Source of the DNA: Stenotrophomonas ginsengisoli
GTDB lineage: Bacteria > Pseudomonadota > Gammaproteobacteria > Xanthomonadales > Xanthomonadaceae
Length of the DNA: 64,000 bases
Assembly: GCF_001431485.1 (NCBI RefSeq)
Contig: NZ_LDJM01000014.1
Location: forward strand, 53,160 to 117,159
Direction: 5' to 3'
Below are positions 52,976 to 63,374 of this stretch, piece after piece. Both the position numbers and the translations under genes were made by a program. The notes under the pieces were generated by a model that was not told the origin of the DNA, searched no databases, and saw nothing but the letters and a program-made list of their open reading frames with translations. Each line of letters opens with the position of its first letter. The stretch's first letter is position 1.

Positions 52976-54042
52976 GTCGACAGCCCACCCATGCGCTGTT
53001 CGGCCAGGACCTGGGCAATGATGTCGCGGCCGTAGCGGTCGGTCACGCTGCCCTGGATGCCGGCCAGACCGGCAGCCCCCACCCCGGGCAGGGCCGCCAG
53101 TGCCTGCGCCGCCCGGTAACGCACCCACCACACCGGGTCGGTCAGCAGCGGCTGCAGCGCCGGCTGGTCGGCCGCACTGCCGAGCCGGCCCAGGGCACTT
53201 GCCGCATGCATGCGTACATGCCAGCGCTGGGCACCCAGCAGTTCACGCACCCGCGGCAGGTCGGCACGATCCTGCAGCACCTGCAGGCACACCGACAGCA
53301 CCTGGTCATCAATCGGCTCGTGCAGCAGCCGGCGTACCACCAGGGCCGACTGTTGCGGGTCGATGTCACTGAGAAAGCGCAGCAGCTTGACCGAGGTTTC
53401 GGCGCTGGCATGCAGCAGGGCATTGGACAGCTCGCGCACCGCCACGTGCTCGCCGTTTTCACCAAGGATGCGCGCCACGCTGCCCGGCGCCCATTCCGGG
53501 CGATGCTCGATCAGTGGAATGAAACGGGCCATGGCCGCCGGAGGATCGATCATCGACAACGCCCGCGCCGCGCACAACGAGACAATCGGACTGTGGTCAT
53601 GCAGCAGGGCCTCGACCTGGCCGAAGCTGCCGGTGTCGCCCAGGTGACCGAGAGCCACCACGGCCAGCGCGCGGTCGTGATAGCCGCCATCGAGCAGGCC
53701 GGCACAATGCCGCGGCAGTTCCAGCACCTGCCCCAGTGGCCGCAGCCGTTGCGCCTGCTCGGCCGGCAGGCGCTCGTGCAGCACATTCCAGGCCTCCAGC
53801 AGGCCGGTCAGCTCACCGCCATCGATCCGCATGGGCAATGAAGACAGCGGCGCCCCGCCGGCCGCCTGTTCAAACACCGCATGCCAGCGCTGGTAGGCCG
53901 CGCGGTCACGCCGCTGGCGCGCATCGGCCAGACGCCGCAGCAGCAGGATGGCCAGCAACACCAACGCCGCCAGACACAGGGTGGCCAGGGCCACCCACTT
54001 GGCGATGGTGACATCACTCATTCCCCAGTAAGTCCATGGCAT
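52972..54042 (-). CDS. Membrane-anchored HEAT-repeat protein, first gene of polysaccharide operon
   Basis: The 356-residue protein has one N-terminal helix (about 15-37, VALATLCLAALVLLAILLLR) and then HEAT-like repeats facing the cytoplasm (AVVALGHLGDTGSFGQVEAL, MHAASALGRLGSAADQPAL, WVRYRAAQALAALPGVG). HEAT proteins act as scaffolds. Here it probably assembles or regulates the polysaccharide synthase, whose start overlaps its stop by ATGA. The strong GGAGGG 8 bp before ATG 54042 decides against the ATG 21 bases downstream. It is divergent from the DUF2059 gene. Confidence 0.85.
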   Translation of the reverse strand: MPWTYWGMSDVTIAKWVALATLCLAALVLLAILLLRRLADARQRRDRAAYQRWHAVFEQAAGGAPLSSLPMRIDGGELTGLLEAWNVLHERLPAEQAQRLRPLGQVLELPRHCAGLLDGGYHDRALAVVALGHLGDTGSFGQVEALLHDHSPIVSLCAARALSMIDPPAAMARFIPLIEHRPEWAPGSVARILGENGEHVAVRELSNALLHASAETSVKLLRFLSDIDPQQSALVVRRLLHEPIDDQVLSVCLQVLQDRADLPRVRELLGAQRWHVRMHAASALGRLGSAADQPALQPLLTDPVWWVRYRAAQALAALPGVGAAGLAGIQGSVTDRYGRDIIAQVLAEQRMGGLST

Positions 54043-54189
54043 GGCGCCGTCCCTCCGGCCCGTTCCCGCCGGGCGCCAATCCATTCAATTCCCGTACATA
54101 TAAAAACGGCGTGAGGAACAGCCCGGCCGCGGCGGCCTGTCGTTTAGCGGGTATGCTCAGGGGCCGCTTTCTGACGGTATGTGTTGACC

Positions 54190-54690
54190 ATGCGTGCAGC
54201 TCCCCTCTACCGCCTGCTGTTGCTGACCACGACCCTGTTGCCGGCACTGGCCCTTGCCGCCCCGGCCTCGGATGCGGAGATCAACCGCCTGCTCTCGGCT
54301 TCGCGGGCCCAGGCCATGCTTTCCACCCTGCTGCCGCAGATGGAAGCCAACCAGAAACAGCAGTTTGAACAGGTCCTGCAGCATCCGGGCCTGAGCGCGG
54401 CGCAGAAGCAGCAGGTGCAGGCCCTGTTCGAGCGCACCCGGCAGACCATGCAGCAGCGGCTGGCCTGGTCACAGCTGCGGCCGGTCTACCTGGCCCAGTA
54501 CCGCCAGCATTTCAGCCGTGAGGACATCCTGGCGATGGCCGAATTCTACGAATCCGATGCCGGCCAGCGCATGCTCGACAAGACCCCGGAGCTGATGGCC
54601 GGCACCAGCGCCGGGATCGAGCGCCACCTTGCCCCGCACATGCAGCAACTGCAGCGCGAGCTGGAAGGCATCATCGCCAGCAAGCCCTGA
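54190..54690 (+). CDS. DUF2059-domain periplasmic protein
   Basis: The 166-residue protein has a signal peptide (about 1-24, LALAAP). The helical DUF2059 domain at about 80-145 is recognised by LRPVYLAQYRQHFSREDILA and MAEFYESDAGQRMLDKTPEL. The family is widespread in proteobacterial periplasm and without known function. ATG at 54190 starts the signal peptide; a GTG at 54181 is in frame. It is divergent from the polysaccharide operon, sharing about 147 bp of promoter region, and convergent with the epimerase gene. Confidence 0.88.
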   Translation: MRAAPLYRLLLLTTTLLPALALAAPASDAEINRLLSASRAQAMLSTLLPQMEANQKQQFEQVLQHPGLSAAQKQQVQALFERTRQTMQQRLAWSQLRPVYLAQYRQHFSREDILAMAEFYESDAGQRMLDKTPELMAGTSAGIERHLAPHMQQLQRELEGIIASKP

Positions 54691-54699
54691 GCAGCGGCC

Positions 54700-55593
54700 T
54701 CACTCGGTAGTACGGTCGGCGAAATCGGTCTGCAACGGCAGCACTTCCAGGCTGCGCCGGGCGGCCTGCTCGAGCACTTCCTGATAGCCATGCCGGCTGC
54801 GCCAGCCCCACTGCTGCCAGGCCGCCGAGGCGTCGTAAACGCGGTCGATCCGCACCGGCAAGGGCCAGCCACGGGCCTGGAATTCGGCCTGCAAGGACGG
54901 GCAACGCCGGGCCAGCACGGCTTGCGGCGCGCCCCACAATTCGGCCAGATCTTCGGTCTGGAACGGTGTGTGGCCGCTGGCAATGCAGCACTGGAAGTTG
55001 GCGCCATCGGCGACCAGGGCGGCCAGATGGGCATCGGCAACATCACGCACATCGATGCCGCGATGCAGGCGGTACAGCGCCATGCGGTCCACCGGCTCGG
55101 GGAAGCAGCGCGACATGCGCACCACCCGCACCTGCAGCGTCGTATCGGCATGCTCGGCCAGCACCTGCTCGGCCGCCAGCTTGCTGCGGTGATAGATGGT
55201 GGTCGGCTGCGGGCGCACGCCCTCGTCAATCCAGCAGCAACGCCCGCCATCCACGGCCGCGCCATACAGGGCGGTGGTGGAGGTATAGACAATGCGCTGC
55301 ACGCCAGCCTGGCGGGCCAGCGCCAGCAGGGTCTGCACGCCCTGCACATTGACCCGCTCGAACTCGGCCTCACTGGCCAGGCCCACATGCGGGGCATGCA
55401 AGGAAGCGGTATGGATCACCGCATCCACCCCGTCCAGTGCACGCTTGAGCAGCTCGGGGTCGGCGACATCGCCGATCAGGGTGGTGGTGGAAAACGGGCT
55501 GCGGTCCAGCCCGCGCACGCTGTGCTGCGCGATGGCAGCGGCATGGATGGCGCGGCCGATACGGCCTGCGCTTCCGGTCAACAACAGTTTCAT
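54700..55593 (-). CDS. NAD(P)-dependent epimerase/dehydratase (extended SDR)
   Basis: This 297-residue Rossmann protein has the nucleotide-binding MKLLLTGSAGRIGRAI (GxxGxxG), DAVIHTASLHAP, the Ser/Thr-Tyr-Lys triad in IVYTSTTALYGAA and TIYHRSKLAAEQVL (YxxxK), and RCFPEP after it. The substrate is unknown; relatives act on sugar nucleotides or small carbonyls. ATG at 55593 starts at the Rossmann motif. It lies downstream of truC on the same strand after about 70 bp. Confidence 0.88.
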   Translation of the reverse strand: MKLLLTGSAGRIGRAIHAAAIAQHSVRGLDRSPFSTTTLIGDVADPELLKRALDGVDAVIHTASLHAPHVGLASEAEFERVNVQGVQTLLALARQAGVQRIVYTSTTALYGAAVDGGRCCWIDEGVRPQPTTIYHRSKLAAEQVLAEHADTTLQVRVVRMSRCFPEPVDRMALYRLHRGIDVRDVADAHLAALVADGANFQCCIASGHTPFQTEDLAELWGAPQAVLARRCPSLQAEFQARGWPLPVRIDRVYDASAAWQQWGWRSRHGYQEVLEQAARRSLEVLPLQTDFADRTTE

Positions 55594-55662
55594 CCAGACA
55601 GACGGATGTGGCGCCCGGGAGCTACTCAGGATCGCCACAGTTTACTGCTTATGGACCCGGCT

Positions 55663-56400
55663 TCAGGGCACTTCGGGCACGTCCCAGCCGAACAGGCCCA
55701 TGGCCTTGAGGAACTCCGCATCCAGCGGCGCCTGTACCCGCAGGCGCTGGCCATCGGGATGGTCAAAGCTCAGCGCCTCGGCATGCAGCAGCATGCGGTG
55801 CACGCCCTTCATGCGGAAGTTGCGGTTGTGGCGGCCATCACCGTGGCTGGTGTCGCCGATCAGGTGATGGAAGCAGTGCTTCAGATGGCGGCGGATCTGG
55901 CGGAAACGCCCGGTCTGCGGCTGGCAACGCAGCAACGCGTAGCGCGAGGTCTCAAAGCCACTGCCGGGCATGTCCAGCTCGCCGCTGGCCAGGTGCTGGA
56001 AATGGGTGATGGCGGTCTTCTTCACCGGCTTGCCCGGGCCACCGTCCAGCTCGTGGTCGATGGTGAAAGCACTTTCTGCCGGCCAGCCACGGCAGATGGC
56101 CAGGTAATCCTTGCGCACGAGGCCTTCCATCAGCTGCTTGCCCAGCACACTGGCCGTCTCGCGGTCGAAGGCCAGCAGCAGGCAGCCACTGGTGGCGCGG
56201 TCCAGGCGGTGGACCAGGAAGATCGGTTTGCCCAGCTGCTCACGCAGGCGGTCGGCCAGGAAGTCATCCTCGCCACGGGCCAGCTTGCTGTCGTGGACCA
56301 TCAGCCGCACCGGCTTGTTGACCACGGCCAGGCGCTCGTCGCAGTACAGCAGTTCCAGCGGCGGCTCGACGGCCACCGGTTGTTCAATCACGTCGTTCAT
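55663..56400 (-). CDS. truC: tRNA pseudouridine(65) synthase TruC
   Basis: TruC makes pseudouridine at position 65 of tRNA. The 245-residue RluA-family enzyme has the catalytic Asp in FLVHRLDRATSGCLLLAF, KPVKKTAITHF, PQTGRFRQIRRHLKHCFHHL and the TruC-like end IGDTSHGDGRHNRNF with LFGW. It lacks an S4 domain, as TruC does. The ATG overlaps the ubiB stop (TAATG), so translation is coupled. The assignment to TruC rather than another RluA member rests on the GDxxHGDxRxNR segment. Confidence 0.9.
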   Translation of the reverse strand: MNDVIEQPVAVEPPLELLYCDERLAVVNKPVRLMVHDSKLARGEDDFLADRLREQLGKPIFLVHRLDRATSGCLLLAFDRETASVLGKQLMEGLVRKDYLAICRGWPAESAFTIDHELDGGPGKPVKKTAITHFQHLASGELDMPGSGFETSRYALLRCQPQTGRFRQIRRHLKHCFHHLIGDTSHGDGRHNRNFRMKGVHRMLLHAEALSFDHPDGQRLRVQAPLDAEFLKAMGLFGWDVPEVP

Positions 56401-58022
56401 TACTTCCACCAGGCACGGATCAGGGCAAGTGCGCCGACCACGCCACAGACAATCTTCACTACCGGCACCACCGCCAATACCGCGGCCACCACCATGCCGA
56501 CACCGACCACCGCCGCGATCACCCGCCGCTGCATCTGCTGCAGGCTGGCATTGATGGTCTGCAGGTCATCCGAGCGCATGGACAGCTGGTGCTGGCCATC
56601 GACCTGCTGCTGCAGCCACTGGTGCAGCAGACGCGGCATTTCCGGGGCCTGGGTGGCCAGCTCCGGCAGGTGCCGGCGTGCCTCCTTGAACACCCGGCGC
56701 AGGCTGTAGCGCTCGCGCAGGATCTTCTCCAGCACCGGCTGCGCCTCCTTCCAGATGTCGATGTCCGGATCCAGCGTGCGGCTGACGCCCTCGATGTTGA
56801 GCAGGGTCTTCTGCAGCAGGATCAGCTGCGGCTGCAGGGTCAGCTGGTAGCGCTGGGCGGTGCGGAACAGTTTGAGCAGCACCTCGGCCAGCGACACCTG
56901 CGACAACGGCCGGGTGAAGTACGGCTCGCAGACGCCGCGCACGGCGGCTTCCAGCTCTTCCAGGCGCACCGTGGCCGGCATCCAGCCGGCCTGCACGTGC
57001 AACTCGGCAATGCGCCGGTAGTCACGCTGGAAGATGGCCATGAAGTTCTCGGCCAGGTAGTACTGGTCGGACGGTGAGAGCTGGCCGACGATGCCGAAGT
57101 CCAGCGCGATGATGCGCGGGTCGGCCTTGCGCGCCGGGTCACTGTCTACCCAGATGTTGCCGGCGTGGGCATCGGCGTGGAAGAAGTTGTCGCGGAACAC
57201 CTGGGTATAGAACAGGCGCACCGTGTTGGCGGCCAGGGCGCGGCGGTTGATCCCGGCCGCGTCCAGGGCGGCGATGTCATCGGCCGGAATGCCGTGCACG
57301 CGCTCCAGGGTCAGCGCCCCCTCCCCGCTGTAGTCCCACATCACCTCGGGGATGTACAGCTCGCGCGAACCCAGCCAATTGCGCCGCAGCACGCTGGCAT
57401 TGGCGCCTTCGCGGTGCAGGTCCAGCTCGGCGGCCAGGGTGGCCTGGATCTCGGCCACCACCTCGCGCGGGCGGATCTTGTCGGCGCGCGGATGGGTACG
57501 CTCGACCACCCCGGCCAAGGCATTGAGCAGGGCGATGTCCTCGTCGATCTGCTTGTCGATGCCCGGACGCAGCACCTTGACCACCACCTCACGGCCACCG
57601 GGCAGGCGCGCGGCATGCACCTGGGCAATCGAGGCCGAGGCCAACGGCGTGGTGTCGAAATGCTCGAACGCCTCGCTCACCGGGCGGCCCAGTGCCTGTT
57701 CCACCAGACTGCGGGCCAGCTGCCCGTCAAACGGCTTGACCCGGTCCTGCAGCAGGACCAGCTCGGCGGCGATGTCCGGCGGCACCAGGTCGCGGCGGGT
57801 GGACAGGACCTGGCCGAACTTGACGAAGATCGGCCCCAGTTCCTGCAACGCCAGGCGCAGGCGCGCGCCGCGCGGCTGGCTGGCGATCTCGCCACTGGCG
57901 CGCGGTACGAACGGGCGGGCCAGCTTCATCCAGCGCGCGGCCGGGGTTCCGGCCAGCAGGTCATCCAGGCCATAGCGCAGCAGCACGGTGCCGATGCGGC
58001 GGGCGCGCAACAGTGATTTCAT
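56400..58022 (-). CDS. ubiB: Ubiquinone biosynthesis accessory kinase-like protein UbiB
   Basis: UbiB is an atypical ABC1/ADCK kinase-like ATPase needed for ubiquinone synthesis in the Ubi complex. The 540-residue protein has the KxGQ motif in [19 protein letters not shown], the A-rich loop [36 protein letters not shown] and the metal site [12 protein letters not shown]. Two C-terminal membrane helices (about 495-535) are present. Starts overlap: its ATG shares a base with the ubiJ stop. ubiE, usually next to ubiJ in enterobacteria, is not in the window. Confidence 0.95.
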   Translation of the reverse strand: MKSLLRARRIGTVLLRYGLDDLLAGTPAARWMKLARPFVPRASGEIASQPRGARLRLALQELGPIFVKFGQVLSTRRDLVPPDIAAELVLLQDRVKPFDGQLARSLVEQALGRPVSEAFEHFDTTPLASASIAQVHAARLPGGREVVVKVLRPGIDKQIDEDIALLNALAGVVERTHPRADKIRPREVVAEIQATLAAELDLHREGANASVLRRNWLGSRELYIPEVMWDYSGEGALTLERVHGIPADDIAALDAAGINRRALAANTVRLFYTQVFRDNFFHADAHAGNIWVDSDPARKADPRIIALDFGIVGQLSPSDQYYLAENFMAIFQRDYRRIAELHVQAGWMPATVRLEELEAAVRGVCEPYFTRPLSQVSLAEVLLKLFRTAQRYQLTLQPQLILLQKTLLNIEGVSRTLDPDIDIWKEAQPVLEKILRERYSLRRVFKEARRHLPELATQAPEMPRLLHQWLQQQVDGQHQLSMRSDDLQTINASLQQMQRRVIAAVVGVGMVVAAVLAVVPVVKIVCGVVGALALIRAWWK

Positions 58023-58666
58023 CAAGATTCTCCAGCCGCCCGCAGTCGCGCCACCCGCGCTGCCAGGCGTTCCACGTCATCGCGCAGGCCATCCACGTCA
58101 TCGTGGAAGGCATTGAGTTCAAAACGGCCGAGGACATCGCGCGACTCCTCGGTGACAAATTCGGCGGCCATGCCCAGCACATCACGGCTGCCATCGCGCA
58201 GGTGCCCCAGGGCCTGGCGCAGCACCCGCGCCACCTGCACCCCGATCACCGGCCCCAGCGCGGCCACGAAGGGCTGCTGCCAGTCCGGGTCGAAGCCGGC
58301 GGCCAGCTGCTGCAGCCGACGCGCCAGCTCGGCATCGCCGGAAACATTGATCCGCCCCGCATCCGCACCTTGCTGCCGACGCTTGGCCAGCATCGGCAAC
58401 TGCCCCAGCAATGCGCCAAGGCGGCTGCCGTGCACGGCCAGGTCGGCCGCGTTTTCCGCATCGATCGGCCCGACGGTCAGGCGCGCCCCGGCCACACCGA
58501 TACGCAGGCCCAGGTCCGGGCTGTCCAGGCGCAGGCTGACCGAACGGCCATCCAGCGGTGCCAGCGCATCGCGGGTATCCGGGTCCAGCGCCAGCGCGCG
58601 GTTGAGCGCGGCTTCCAGCGCACGGCCGGCCACGGGCTTGAGGGAGGGGAACAGGGAAGGACTCAT
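58022..58666 (-). CDS. ubiJ: Ubiquinone biosynthesis lipid-carrier protein UbiJ
   Basis: The 214-residue SCP2-like protein binds ubiquinone intermediates with UbiK. An SCP2 domain spans about 15-115 ([40 protein letters not shown]). The C-terminal helical/coiled region ends [20 protein letters not shown]. Adjacency and base overlap with ubiB support the call. It is divergent from ddl, with about 230 bp between containing no gene I can support. Confidence 0.92.
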   Translation of the reverse strand: MSPSLFPSLKPVAGRALEAALNRALALDPDTRDALAPLDGRSVSLRLDSPDLGLRIGVAGARLTVGPIDAENAADLAVHGSRLGALLGQLPMLAKRRQQGADAGRINVSGDAELARRLQQLAAGFDPDWQQPFVAALGPVIGVQVARVLRQALGHLRDGSRDVLGMAAEFVTEESRDVLGRFELNAFHDDVDGLRDDVERLAARVARLRAAGES

Positions 58667-58899
58667 CGACCCATTCTACCGGTGCCCATTGGCCGATCAC
58701 CGAAAAACTGCCCGATGCCGCTGCAGCAGCCACAACACGCCACCTGTGGGCAGGGCGCCCCCCCCTGACCGCCGTGGCCGGGCCTGTTCTACGCACTGGC
58801 CGAACCGGCGCTGAGCCAGCCGTGCACCGCAGCGCCCACGAACGGCCTGCAACGCGGCATGCTATGCACTTCCATACGCATTGGCAGGAGCACATCGGC

Positions 58900-59994
58900 A
58901 TGAGCAAGACCCGGGTTGGCATCATCTTCGGCGGCAAGTCGGCCGAACACGAGGTCTCGCTGAAGTCGGCGCGCAACATCGTGCAGGCACTGGATGCCAC
59001 GCGCTTCGAAGCGGTGCTGATCGGCGTGGACAAGACCGGGCGCTGGTTCCTGTGCGATCCGGCCAACTGGCTGGCCAATGCCGATGACCCCAATGCCATT
59101 GCCCTGGTCAGCAGCGGCCCGCAGCTGAGCGTGGTTCCCGGTGCCAGCGGCGCGGCGCGCCTGCAGGCCGCCGACGGCAGCGCGGTACCGGCCATTGATG
59201 TGATCTTCCCGATCATCCACGGCACCGGTGGCGAGGACGGCGCCCTGCAGGGCCTGCTGCGCCTTCTCGAACTGCCCTTTGTCGGCTCGGACGTGATCGG
59301 CTCGGCCGCCGGCATGGACAAGGACGTGGCCAAGCGCCTGCTGCGCGATGCCGGCCTGGCCGTGGCCCCGTTCGTCTGCTTCAACGCCACCACGGCCAAG
59401 GCCGCCGACTATGACGCCATCGTGGCCAGGCTCGGCCTGCCGCTGTTTGTGAAGCCGGCCAACCAGGGTTCCTCGGTCGGGGTGAGCAAGGTGCGCAACC
59501 GCGCCCAGTTCGATGCCGCCATGGCCCTGGCCCTGTCCTTCGACCGCAAGGTGCTGGTCGAATCGGCCATCGTCGGCCGCGAAATCGAGTGCGCGGTGCT
59601 GGGCAACGATACGCCCCAGGCCAGCGTGTGCGGCGAGATCGTGCTCAATGACGATTTCTACGCCTACGACACCAAGTACCTCAGCGCCAGCGGTGCGGAC
59701 ATCGTGATCCCGGCTGCCATCGGTGATGACACCCATGCCCGGATTGCCGACATCGCCGTGCGTGCCTACAGCGCGCTGGAATGCGCCGGCCTGGCCCGTG
59801 TGGATGTGTTCCTCACCGCCGACGGCCAGGTGGTGATCAACGAGATCAACACCCTGCCCGGCTTCACCTCGATCAGCATGTACCCGAAGATGTGGGGCGC
59901 CAGCGGCCTGGGCTACAGCGCACTGATCAGCCGCCTGATCGAACTGGCCCTGGAGCGCCACCAGGCCGCCAGCCAGCTGCGCAGCGTGATGTGA
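58900..59994 (+). CDS. ddlA: D-alanine--D-alanine ligase
   Basis: Ddl joins two D-alanines for peptidoglycan precursors. The 364-residue ATP-grasp enzyme has [54 protein letters not shown] and the metal/ATP site [20 protein letters not shown]. The insert pattern and length match DdlA-type ligases rather than the shorter DdlB next to murC. AGGAG 9 bp upstream picks ATG 58900; the frame extends further without family match. A terminator follows 20 bp after the stop. Confidence 0.95.
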   Translation: MSKTRVGIIFGGKSAEHEVSLKSARNIVQALDATRFEAVLIGVDKTGRWFLCDPANWLANADDPNAIALVSSGPQLSVVPGASGAARLQAADGSAVPAIDVIFPIIHGTGGEDGALQGLLRLLELPFVGSDVIGSAAGMDKDVAKRLLRDAGLAVAPFVCFNATTAKAADYDAIVARLGLPLFVKPANQGSSVGVSKVRNRAQFDAAMALALSFDRKVLVESAIVGREIECAVLGNDTPQASVCGEIVLNDDFYAYDTKYLSASGADIVIPAAIGDDTHARIADIAVRAYSALECAGLARVDVFLTADGQVVINEINTLPGFTSISMYPKMWGASGLGYSALISRLIELALERHQAASQLRSVM

Positions 59995-60014
59995 AACCGA
60001 CCTGCATTGCAGGC

Positions 60015-60042
60015 AAAAAGCCGCCCGTTGGGCGGCTTTTTT
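60015..60042 (+). terminator. Terminator after ddlA
   Basis: Stem AAAAAGCCGCCC / GGGCGGCTTTTT with a three-base loop GTT and extra T residues at the 3' end. Symmetric, so it can also serve the minus-strand small gene ending at 60083. Confidence 0.95.
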
Positions 60043-60082
60043 GTGGCGGCCATCCAAGGCAGCCGGATTGATTCTGGCGCGC

Positions 60083-60241
60083 TTACTGCCCCTTGCGCCA
60101 CAGAAGCGAGACCACCAGCAGCAAGGCCAGGCCGCCCATCAACACCCAGGCGATGTTGCTCAACACCGCCAGCAGACCGGAAACACCAAACACCGCCAAC
60201 GCAACCGCAGCAACGCCACAAGCAACCGTGAAGTTGACCAT
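60083..60241 (-). CDS. Small DUF1328-like membrane protein (copy 1)
   Basis: The 52-residue, two-helix protein has one helix about 5-25 (GVAAVALAVFGVSGLLAVLS) and another about 30-47 (WVLMGGLALLLVVSLL), with a WRKGQ end. The glycine-spaced first helix and short loop match DUF1328/YtjA-type proteins, small stress-related membrane proteins of unknown role. ATG at 60241 was chosen as the start of the hydrophobic region. A paralogue of the same length lies 160 bp upstream. Confidence 0.7.
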   Translation of the reverse strand: MVNFTVACGVAAVALAVFGVSGLLAVLSNIAWVLMGGLALLLVVSLLWRKGQ

Positions 60242-60400
60242 GACACCAGCACCTGATCGGGATGGACGGCACAAGCCTGCGCGCTCACCTGCGAGGCTGA
60301 TGTGACCATGGTTGGTGGCGCCAGCCACCTGCAAGCGGTGACACGCCGTGACCATGCCGCGCACAAGGCAACAGCATCACCGGCACCGCCGGTTGCCGGC

Positions 60401-60559
60401 TCAGCCCCGCCGGCCCTTGAACGCCACCAGCACGGCCAGCAGCATCAATACCGCGCAGCCCAGCCAGATCAGGTTGCCCAGCGCCCCGGCGTAGCCGGCA
60501 AAGCCGGCCACCGCAGCCAGTACGGCAATGGCCAGAAACAACACCGCATAACGTGACAT
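60401..60559 (-). CDS. Small DUF1328-like membrane protein (copy 2)
   Basis: This is also 52 residues, starting MSRYAVLFLAIAVLAAVAG and ending VAFKGRRG, with helices at about 3-20 and 30-47. It has a very strong ribosome-binding site (GAGGAGG) before ATG 60559, which makes it a credible gene despite its size. It has the same length and hydropathy as copy 1, so the pair looks like a tandem duplication that has diverged. I base the family on the FGFGG-like glycine pattern (AGFAGYAG) only. Confidence 0.72.
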   Translation of the reverse strand: MSRYAVLFLAIAVLAAVAGFAGYAGALGNLIWLGCAVLMLLAVLVAFKGRRG

Positions 60560-60634
60560 GACGCCACCTCCTCACCATCAAACACGGCCCCAGCTTGCGC
60601 TTGAACCGGTTCAGCGAGAGTGAGCTGGCTGTGT

Positions 60635-61627
60635 TCAGCCCGTCTGTGCGGCAGCCAGACGGCGCAGGCCTTCCTCGATGCTGACCTTGGGCACATAGCC
60701 AAAATCACGCTTGGCCGGGGCCATCGAATACCAGTGCGGGGTGCACAGCTGCTCGGCCAGGAAACGGGTCAGCGGCGGCTCGCCGGGCAGGCGCAGCCAC
60801 GGCCAGGCCTTCTCGCACACCGCACCGATGCGGTAGGCCGCCTTGAAACTGAGGTGCTTGTGCACGGCCGGGGCACCGGCGGCGGCCAGCAGCTTGTTGA
60901 GCAGCACCTCCATCGCCAGCGGCTCGCCGTTGGAAATGAAGTAGGCCTTGCCGGCACAGGCCGCGCCGGGCGCCAGATGGGCGAAGGCATCAAAGTGGGC
61001 CTGGGCGGCATTGTCGATATAGGTGGTGTCCACCTTGTTCTGCCCATCGCCGACGATGCGCAGGCGGCCCTGACGGGCGCGCTCGGCCAGGCGCGGCACC
61101 AGCTGCGCATCGCCCGGGCCCCAGATCAGGCGCGGGCGCAGGGCCACGGTGGCCAGCGTTGGTGAGTTGGCCGCCAGCACTTCCTGCTCGGCAATGGTCT
61201 TGGTGGCCGCATACGGGGCCTGGAAGTCCTCACCGTAAGGCACCTGCTCCGCGCCCAGGCCTTCCACTGGATGGGTGGCACGGTGGGTCACGCTGGGGGT
61301 GGAGGTGTAGACCAGCTTGCCCACGCCATGGGCCTGGCAGGCGGCAATCACATTGCGCGTGCCCACCACATTGGCCTGGAAATAGCTGTCATAACTGCCC
61401 CAGGCACCGGCCTTGGCGGCATTGTGGAACACCGCATCGACCCCGGCCACGGCATGGGACACCGCATTGGCATCGGCCAGGTCGCCCTGGATCTGGCCCA
61501 CGCCCAGCGCCGCCAGCGCCGGGTAGTTGCCGCGGTTGAAGCTGAGCACCTGGTGCCCACGTTCGACCAGGCCACGACACAGGGCCTGGCCGAGAAAACC
61601 ACCACCACCGGTGACCAGGATCCTCAT
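60635..61627 (-). CDS. oleD: 2-Alkyl-3-oxoalkanoate reductase OleD
   Basis: OleD reduces the beta-keto acid made by OleA to a beta-hydroxy acid in long-chain olefin synthesis. This 330-residue extended SDR has [55 protein letters not shown] (YxxxK) and [11 protein letters not shown]. The downstream [20 protein letters not shown] segment is typical of OleD. Its ATG overlaps the oleC stop as ATGA. The order oleC-oleD agrees with known clusters. Confidence 0.9.
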   Translation of the reverse strand: MRILVTGGGGFLGQALCRGLVERGHQVLSFNRGNYPALAALGVGQIQGDLADANAVSHAVAGVDAVFHNAAKAGAWGSYDSYFQANVVGTRNVIAACQAHGVGKLVYTSTPSVTHRATHPVEGLGAEQVPYGEDFQAPYAATKTIAEQEVLAANSPTLATVALRPRLIWGPGDAQLVPRLAERARQGRLRIVGDGQNKVDTTYIDNAAQAHFDAFAHLAPGAACAGKAYFISNGEPLAMEVLLNKLLAAAGAPAVHKHLSFKAAYRIGAVCEKAWPWLRLPGEPPLTRFLAEQLCTPHWYSMAPAKRDFGYVPKVSIEEGLRRLAAAQTG

Positions 61628-63279
61628 CGTGCTTTCTCCAGTTGCCCGGCCGCCCACACGGCCAGCTTCTCGCGGCCGATCTTGGCGTTGTGGCGGATAT
61701 CCACCGGGAAGGCCTTGTGCGGCAGGAAATCGGCAATGCCGGCGGTATGCGCATGGGCAGCCGCCACCGCGCGCAGCGCGGCGGCGATGGCCGGGCTGTC
61801 ACTCACACCCGGCTCCAGCTCGTAGCACAGCACCGGGCGCTGATTGCCCGCCTCGCCCACTCCGACCAGGGCCGTGCGGCGCACGCCGGCCACGGTGTTG
61901 AACACCGGCTCGACCTGCTCGGTGTACAGCGGGCCGGCTGCAGTCTGCAGGCGCTGGGTCTTGCGGCCGCAGAACCACAGCCGGCCTTCAGCGTCGAAAT
62001 AACCGACATCGCCCATGCGGTGGACGATGCGCGTGCTGCCATCGGCCAGGGTCTCGGCAATCTTGGCTGCGGCAGTGGCCTGCGGACGGTTGAAATAGGC
62101 ATCGGTGGCGGTCGGCCCGGCCACGGTGATCTCGCCGATCTGCCCGGCCGGCAGCTCCTGCACGCCGGACCAGTCGCCGATCGGCGCATCGGTGATGGCG
62201 ATGATGCGCACCTGGTTGGGCGCTACCACATCACCGACACAGGTGCCGGCACCGGCCTCGGTTGCCGCGCGGGTGGCTTCCAGGGTACGGCCTTCGACCA
62301 CCGCCACCGGCAGGCACTCGGTTGCGCCGTACGGGGTCCAGAAATTGGCATCGGCCGGCAGCAGGGCGCGCACCTTGGCCACGGTTTCCGGCGGCACCGG
62401 TGCACCGGCGCTCATCGCCCGCTTCACGCCCGGCAGCTGGTGGCCGTAATCGACCAGCACCTTCATCACCGCCGGCGAGCCGAACAGCTGGTCCACCCCG
62501 AAGCGCTTGATCGCGTCATGCAACTTGCGCGGGTCGGCCTTGGCCGGGCGCGTGGGGTCCATGTCCGGGATGATCGAGGTCAGGCCCAGGGCCGGGTCGA
62601 ACAGGGCAAACGGCGGGAAGGTCGGCAGGTCCACGCCGCCGGCGGTATCGCCGAAGGCATTGCGCAACAGCTCGATCTGGCCGACGAAATGACGGTGGCG
62701 GTAGACCACGCCCTTGGGCACGCCGGTGGAGCCGGAGGTGAACAGGATTGCCGCAGTCTCATCGCCATCGGTGGCGGCCAGCTGCGGGCCGGCTCCTACC
62801 CCTGCGGCCTCGATCGCGGCCAGGGTCGTGCCGCCCCAGCCCAGACGCGGGCCAACGGTGACCAGCTTGCTGGCCGAACCGGCCCAGCGCAGCAGCTTGC
62901 GCGCCACATGCGCCAACGCGATGCCGATGAAGGCCGCCGGCTGGGCCTCGTCCAGGCATTGCTTCAGCGCCCGCTTGTCGATGCCCGGATCCACCAGCAC
63001 CGGCACCGCGCCGATCTTGAACAGCGCGAACATCAGCAGGAAGAATTCCGGGCTCGGCCGCACCATCACCACGGTGCGCACACCGCGGCCGATGCCGTAG
63101 CCAACCAGGCCGGCGGCGATCGCATCGGAGCGCGCATCCAGCTGGGCGTAGCTCAGGGCCACGTCATAACGGGCCATGCCCCCGGCACCGGCCTTGCCGG
63201 GGCAGCGGATGGCAATCTGATCAGGGCGTTCACGGGCCAGCTCCGGCAGGCGGGCGGCGATATTGCTGACGGTTTCCAT
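61624..63279 (-). CDS. oleC: Olefin beta-lactone synthetase OleC
   Basis: OleC is an ANL-superfamily adenylating enzyme that converts beta-hydroxy acids to beta-lactones, later decarboxylated to olefins by OleB. The 551-residue product has the P-loop [51 protein letters not shown] and the C-terminal lysine region [37 protein letters not shown] is characteristic of OleC. oleA and oleB are not in the window: the upstream neighbour is a divergent YkgJ gene and oleD is followed by unrelated genes. Confidence 0.92.
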   Translation of the reverse strand: METVSNIAARLPELARERPDQIAIRCPGKAGAGGMARYDVALSYAQLDARSDAIAAGLVGYGIGRGVRTVVMVRPSPEFFLLMFALFKIGAVPVLVDPGIDKRALKQCLDEAQPAAFIGIALAHVARKLLRWAGSASKLVTVGPRLGWGGTTLAAIEAAGVGAGPQLAATDGDETAAILFTSGSTGVPKGVVYRHRHFVGQIELLRNAFGDTAGGVDLPTFPPFALFDPALGLTSIIPDMDPTRPAKADPRKLHDAIKRFGVDQLFGSPAVMKVLVDYGHQLPGVKRAMSAGAPVPPETVAKVRALLPADANFWTPYGATECLPVAVVEGRTLEATRAATEAGAGTCVGDVVAPNQVRIIAITDAPIGDWSGVQELPAGQIGEITVAGPTATDAYFNRPQATAAAKIAETLADGSTRIVHRMGDVGYFDAEGRLWFCGRKTQRLQTAAGPLYTEQVEPVFNTVAGVRRTALVGVGEAGNQRPVLCYELEPGVSDSPAIAAALRAVAAAHAHTAGIADFLPHKAFPVDIRHNAKIGREKLAVWAAGQLEKAR

Positions 63280-63374
63280 ACCGCTATTGTCGCCGCTGCA
63301 GAAAAATCTTGCGCGCCCTGCCCCGCTGGCCGGAAAATTCCGCCCCTCTCCACTACCGACGCATGGGACATCCC

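Noticed and set aside
54546..55397. 283-codon frame on the minus strand overlapping the epimerase and DUF2059 genes
   Set aside because: Arg/Pro/Trp-rich shadow of the epimerase gene in another frame.
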